59,072 nucleotides of DNA from an uncultured bacterium (GTDB lineage: Bacteria > Bacillota > Clostridia > TANB77 > CAG-508): positions 1-59,072 of the forward strand of contig CAJMRY010000008.1 in assembly GCA_905215935.1 (NCBI GenBank), written 5' to 3'. Positions 56,446 through 59,072 of the stretch are shown in pieces. The notes beneath the pieces were generated by a model that made no database searches, was not told where the DNA came from, and saw nothing but the letters and a program-made list of their open reading frames with translations. Position numbers and translations under genes: made by a program. The stretch's first letter is position 1. Each line of letters starts with the position of its first letter.

Positions 56446-56466
56446 ACCCTGCCAAAAGACAGGGTC
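56446..56466 (-). terminator. Terminator after the Cys-rich gene
   Basis: ACCCTG pairs with CAGGGT around GCCAAAAGA, and a T-run follows on the minus strand. It is unusually GC-rich for this window. Confidence 0.8.
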
Positions 56467-56497
56467 CCAACAAAATTATGATGCTGGATTGAGGTTC

Positions 56498-56731
56498 TTA
56501 GAAAATTTGGTAAATTTCTCGGCGGTTATTACATGCTAAATGGCATTTGGAACAATCCCCCATACATATAGGACAGCGATGATTACACTGGTTGCAAGCA
56601 TCAGGATTATAGTGACAAGTACTTCGACTACGATTCTCCTTACAAGCTCTACATTCCCGATAATCACCACAATGTTCAATTCTCCTGATTCCAAATGGGT
56701 TACGACAATCAACTATCCGTTTTCTAGACAT
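56498..56731 (-). CDS. Small Cys-rich (zinc-ribbon-like) protein, uses CGG in frame
   Basis: A 77-residue protein starting MSRKRIVDCRNPFGIRR after TAAGGAGGTTTTCTT. It has thirteen cysteines in zinc-ribbon or treble-clef spacing (CRACKENR, CNQCNHRCPICMGDCSKCH). Function unknown, possibly nucleic-acid or metal binding. It contains two in-frame CGG codons (complement of 56719-56717 and 56658-56656). Skipping at the first meets an immediate stop, so they are presumably read as arginine. With its GC-rich terminator and Arg-rich codons it looks acquired. It lies next to the CRISPR region. Confidence 0.6.
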   Translation of the reverse strand: MSRKRIVDCRNPFGIRRIEHCGDYRECRACKENRSRSTCHYNPDACNQCNHRCPICMGDCSKCHLACNNRREIYQIF

Positions 56732-56841
56732 AAGAAAACCTCCTTAATATTTAATATAACTATATCATAACACAATTTACATAAAGATGCAAATTGTATA
56801 ATATGTATATTAATTCTATTTGTAGTTCCAAACCATATAAT

Positions 56842-56871
56842 ATTTAAATACATCTTATGTTAAAGTTAAGC
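56842..56871 (-). CRISPR. Isolated degenerate CRISPR repeat
   Basis: ATTTAAATACATCTTATG... differs from the array repeat at two positions (C to T at 15, A to G near the end). It lies 584 bases from the next repeat, with small genes between, and probably marks an old leader-distal end of the array. Confidence 0.75.
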
Positions 56872-56902
56872 TTTAAAATTTTTTTATTTTTTGAAAAAGC
56901 AC

Positions 56903-56934
56903 TTGATATACGTATGTACGTATGTCATTATAAT
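56903..56934 (+). promoter_or_regulatory. Promoter with palindromic spacer, copy 1
   Basis: TTGATA (56903-56908) and TATAAT (56929-56934) are 20 bases apart. The spacer holds TACGTATGTACGTATGT, with overlapping inverted repeats. It is followed by ATTACAGAAAG, identical to the copy at 57337. The wide spacer and operator suggest control by a DNA-binding protein. Confidence 0.6.
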
Positions 56935-56956
56935 TACAGAAAGCGAGGTGATAACA

Positions 56957-57073
56957 TTGCTTAGTAAAATAATAAAAGCTCTTCTAAATACCCGAACAGC
57001 TTGCAACCTAATCGATAAATATTTAGAAAAGCAATCCGCTATAAAGTTTGCTAAAAACTTTATAAAAGATTAA
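56957..57073 (+). CDS. 38-residue basic ORF
   Basis: TTG 56957 follows AGCGAGGTGATAACA and encodes a short basic helical peptide starting MLSKIIKALLNTRTACN and ending FAKNFIKD. No family recognised. It has its own promoter (56903) and terminator (57081). Its size and amphipathic look allow a small toxin or a plasmid-type peptide, which is only a guess. Confidence 0.45.
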   Translation: MLSKIIKALLNTRTACNLIDKYLEKQSAIKFAKNFIKD

Positions 57074-57080
57074 TAAACTC

Positions 57081-57098
57081 GGGAGGTTTACTCCTCCC
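57081..57098 (+). terminator. Short hairpin after the 38-residue ORF
   Basis: GGGAGG pairs with CCTCCC around TTTACT; the T-rich exit is short. Confidence 0.6.
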
Positions 57099-57151
57099 TT
57101 GCAAATATTATTTTACTATATAAAAGTAGAAAAATCAAGGAGGAATTACTT

Positions 57152-57328
57152 ATGGCTAAGAGGAATTACAAAAAAGAATCTGAAAAAAGAAAAGAAAAAT
57201 CTAAGAGGTTTGTAGTAGATTTAGAAAAAGATTTAGCAGAAGAATTTACAGTACAATTACAAAAAGACAATAAAGCTTACAGCACATGGGTTAGAGACAA
57301 TGTAAAAAAATATTTAAAAAAAGATTAA
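57152..57328 (+). CDS. Small ribbon-helix-helix-type protein
   Basis: A 58-residue basic protein with AAGGAGGAATTACTT before its ATG. It has a Lys/Arg-rich N-terminus (AKRNYKKESEKRKEKSK) followed by FVVDLEKDLAEEFTVQLQKDN and STWVRDNVKKYLKKD. The short beta strand plus two helices fit an Arc/CopG-like DNA-binding fold common on plasmids and phages. The palindromic promoters on either side (56903, 57337) are plausible operators for it. Confidence 0.6.
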   Translation: MAKRNYKKESEKRKEKSKRFVVDLEKDLAEEFTVQLQKDNKAYSTWVRDNVKKYLKKD

Positions 57329-57336
57329 AAAAAATA

Positions 57337-57368
57337 TTGGCATTCGTGTACACGTATGTTATTATAAT
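57337..57368 (+). promoter_or_regulatory. Promoter with palindromic spacer, copy 2
   Basis: TTGGCA (57337-57342) and TATAAT (57363-57368), again 20 bases apart. The spacer contains CGTGTACACG, a perfect palindrome, followed by the same TTATAATTACAGAAAG as copy 1. It reads toward a tiny frame and the CRISPR trailer. Confidence 0.6.
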
Positions 57369-57423
57369 TACAGAAAGAGATAAGACTAGACCAAAATGGC
57401 TAGCACTCTAAAGGAGAAAAGAT

Positions 57424-57450
57424 ATGAAGATTAAAGAAATATTAGAATAA
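57424..57450 (+). CDS. 8-residue ORF next to the last CRISPR repeat
   Basis: ATG 57424 follows AAAGGAGAAAAGAT and encodes MKIKEILE, then stop, five bases before a degenerate repeat. The strong ribosome site and dedicated promoter are odd for eight codons. It may be the stump of a gene cut by array growth or deletion. Confidence 0.3.
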   Translation: MKIKEILE

Positions 57451-57523
57451 AATGTATTTAAATACATCTTATTCTAAAGTTAAACTTATATTTCTTGCTG
57501 TTTTTAATTTTGTTGTTGTTCAT

Positions 57524-57721
57524 TTAAATACATCTCATGTTAAAGTTAAACGTCATAAAACTTCTATATTCTTCGTCATAAATAACATGACATAACAGTT
57601 CAGCTTCATACTCTCTATTGTCTATTTTTATTTTAAATTGATATTTTGCTGGTTCTTTTTTTGTAGCTTTATTAGATATTTGCATCATCATTTCTTTTGA
57701 GATGTCTGTTACAATCTTCAT
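57524..57721 (-). CDS. 65-residue protein whose end is encoded by a CRISPR repeat
   Basis: ATG 57721 follows AAGGAGGATTAAT. The protein starts MKIVTDISKEMMMQISNKA and has a beta-rich centre (YQFKIKIDNREYEAELLCHV). The last eight codons (FNFNMRCI) and the stop lie in the repeat at 57522-57551. No family recognised. It sits between two array repeats in an otherwise spacer-sized context. It is coupled to an upstream 35-residue ORF. Confidence 0.55.
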   Translation of the reverse strand: MKIVTDISKEMMMQISNKATKKEPAKYQFKIKIDNREYEAELLCHVIYDEEYRSFMTFNFNMRCI

Positions 57722-57722
57722 A

Positions 57723-57830
57723 TTAATCCTCCTTAAACAATTCTGTATCATCAAACATATTGTAAATCCATTCTTTTATTTTCATTCTCCATCTTTTACT
57801 ACTATATCCTTTAATTTTTCTCTTTTTCAT
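57723..57830 (-). CDS. 35-residue basic ORF inside the CRISPR array gap
   Basis: ATG 57830 (preceded by GTAGGTTGG) encodes MKKRKIKGYSSKRWRMKIKE and ends LFKED two bases before the next start, so the pair is translationally coupled. It is very basic and unknown. Upstream sequence to the next repeat (57912) has a stop-free stretch without a start, possibly a remnant. Confidence 0.4.
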   Translation of the reverse strand: MKKRKIKGYSSKRWRMKIKEWIYNMFDDTELFKED

Positions 57831-59072
57831 ATGTCCAACCTACTTTCTTAAAGAATTTCTGATTTATTAAATCTCTTTTCTCTATATCGTTAAGGTTATT
57901 ATATTTACTCTATTTAAATACATCTCATGTTAAAGTTAAACTCTGTAGATAGTTCCATCTTTTTTTATAAAGAAAATTTAAATACATCTCATGTTAAAGT
58001 TAAACGTTAAGGATACACCGTTTATGTTTGCAACTACTATATTTAAATACATCTCATGTTAAAGTTAAACTTAAATCAGATACAGATGATGCTTCAATTG
58101 TATCATTTAAATACATCTCATGTTAAAGTTAAACGGAAATGGTTGAAATTATTAAACTTTATAATTCAGGATTTAAATACATCTCATGTTAAAGTTAAAC
58201 TTTTGCAAATATTTATATATCTTCTTTTCTTCTGTCAATTTAAATACATCTCATGTTAAAGTTAAACATTGATGCTTGTAAATTAGAATATATTGATGAA
58301 CTATTTAAATACATCTCATGTTAAAGTTAAACTTTAGACAACGCAGAGATGAATGGAGAAGGCATTATGATTTAAATACATCTCATGTTAAAGTTAAACC
58401 TTTAGAAGTATGTAGTAAAGTTCCTTATCTGGGATTTAAATACATCTCATGTTAAAGTTAAACATGGGTAAATATACTATAGAATTGCGTAAAATATGAT
58501 TTAAATACATCTCATGTTAAAGTTAAACTTAAATAATGAGCAAAGTAAATGGGACGTAATGCAATTTAAATACATCTCATGTTAAAGTTAAACTTAAACG
58601 GTAAATTTGCTTCTTCTACATCTGCAAAATTTAAATACATCTCATGTTAAAGTTAAACTGTTAGCCCTTTTTCAACTATTCTTCCTTTTACTTTATTTAA
58701 ATACATCTCATGTTAAAGTTAAACTTTGAAGTTCATTATAATGCTATAATGGATTCATTATTTAAATACATCTCATGTTAAAGTTAAACGTTGTACTTGT
58801 TTTTGGTGTACTTGACTTTACACTATTTAAATACATCTCATGTTAAAGTTAAACATTTTGCTCTTCTTGTTTTCCTTCTTGTTCTTTTATATTTAAATAC
58901 ATCTCATGTTAAAGTTAAACCTTCTATGCTTTCTGAGATAGTTTGTGGCAACTTCATTTAAATACATCTCATGTTAAAGTTAAACTAGCTTAATGTGTCT
59001 GCATTATACTCTGGGTCTTTATTTAAATACATCTCATGTTAAAGTTAAACCATTGCCAAATATGGCTTTATT

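Larger units (their letters stand above)
57456..59072 (-). CRISPR. CRISPR array, leader-distal end, 30-nt repeats (type I-B-like)
   Basis: The plus-strand repeat is ATTTAAATACATCTCATG followed by TTAAAGTTAAAC (30 nt). Eighteen identical repeats run from 57912 to 59050 with spacers of 34-37 nt, and the array continues past the window. Two more repeats lie at 57456-57485 (degenerate) and 57522-57551, 36 nt apart. Then a 360-base gap with two small genes follows before 57912. The reverse complement (GTTTAAC...GATGTATTTAAAT) matches clostridial type I-B repeats, so the crRNA strand is probably minus and the leader lies to the right, outside. Degenerate repeats at the left fit the trailer end. No cas genes are in view. 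Confidence 0.95.

Noticed and set aside
56620..56658. +1 continuation in the Cys-rich gene giving a long hydrophobic frame
   Set aside because: The frame is open by chance, but the first CGG of the same gene would shift into an immediate stop, and the zero frame keeps a regular Cys pattern.
57337..57485. A CreTA toxin/crRNA-antitoxin module next to the degenerate repeat
   Set aside because: The pseudo-spacer next to the degenerate repeats shows no evident complementarity to either nearby promoter by eye. It is kept only as a possibility in the CRISPR finding.

Overview
The window is about 59 kb of very AT-rich DNA with AGGAGG-type ribosome binding sites, intrinsic terminators, the cotJA-cotJB-cotJC spore-coat operon, MurT/GatD-like proteins, dockerin-type surface proteins and a LexA/MreB/Obg/L21/L27 core. 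This points to a spore-forming, probably gut-associated, low-GC Clostridia. I cannot name the species.

The main observation concerns decoding. Eleven recognisable or long genes are broken in frame, sixteen times in total: sufB, dapA (2), an HD-domain gene, dapB (2), alr (2), an MFS transporter, glgP, an uncharacterised gene, a TetR regulator, dnaE (3) and an SDR gene. Every break is at an in-frame CGG codon. Skipping its C restores the conserved protein each time, and the next codon is always GGN (Gly: GGA 13, GGT 2, GGG 1). In these and the other native-looking genes I found no CGG that must be read as arginine. Out-of-frame CGG (for example AAC GGA or ATC GGT) is harmless. Only two small, atypical, probably acquired genes (46499-46798 and 56498-56731) use CGG in frame. 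The simplest reading is that CGG is unassigned or starved here and that translation shifts +1 at CGGN, or reads CGGN as a quadruplet glycine codon. The genes involved include essential ones. A systematic sequencing artefact has to be excluded first, but the strict codon phase argues against it.

The second system is a 5.56-kb element (about 18,044-23,600) that splits cotJC. It carries a large serine recombinase, a 47-residue ORF just upstream, a P-loop kinase-like protein, a papain/bleomycin-hydrolase-like protease and a RhuM-family protein. Both junctions share TTCTT (AAGAA on the coding strand). Precise excision would restore a 213-residue CotJC reading GTEELAHLEM and leave a 46-bp near-perfect palindromic attP. 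This is the layout of the skin element in sigK and of the element in spsM.

Layout: 1-1302 secreted dockerin protein; 1563-3284 minimal SUF (SufC-SufB) behind a palindromic operator; 3495-6000 dapA, HD gene, dapB; 6339-7955 membrane proteins; 8053-14128 nucleotide-sugar pyrophosphorylase, pyrophosphatase, alanine racemase, MurT/GatD-like pair; 14393-17514 lipid flippase and MFS; 17594-24552 cotJ operon with the element; 24883-30043 pyruvate kinase, glucan phosphorylase, transglycosylase; 30255-33229 unknown proteins and two tRNAs; 33360-37127 acyl-CoA synthetase, TetR, MreB; 37526-45536 LexA, surface protein, Obg, TrpS, M23-dockerin protein, L27, L21; 45921-50523 zinc-ribbon protein, foreign gene, DnaE; 50890-56731 transporter, SDR, DUF84 NTPase, methyltransferase, desulfoferrodoxin, Cys-rich protein; 56842-59072 the leader-distal end of a type I-B-like CRISPR array with small genes lying between its repeats.

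Four copies of a ~184-bp hairpin repeat lie between genes. Their long stems differ in sequence but remain self-complementary, and one copy has its core inverted relative to its flanks.
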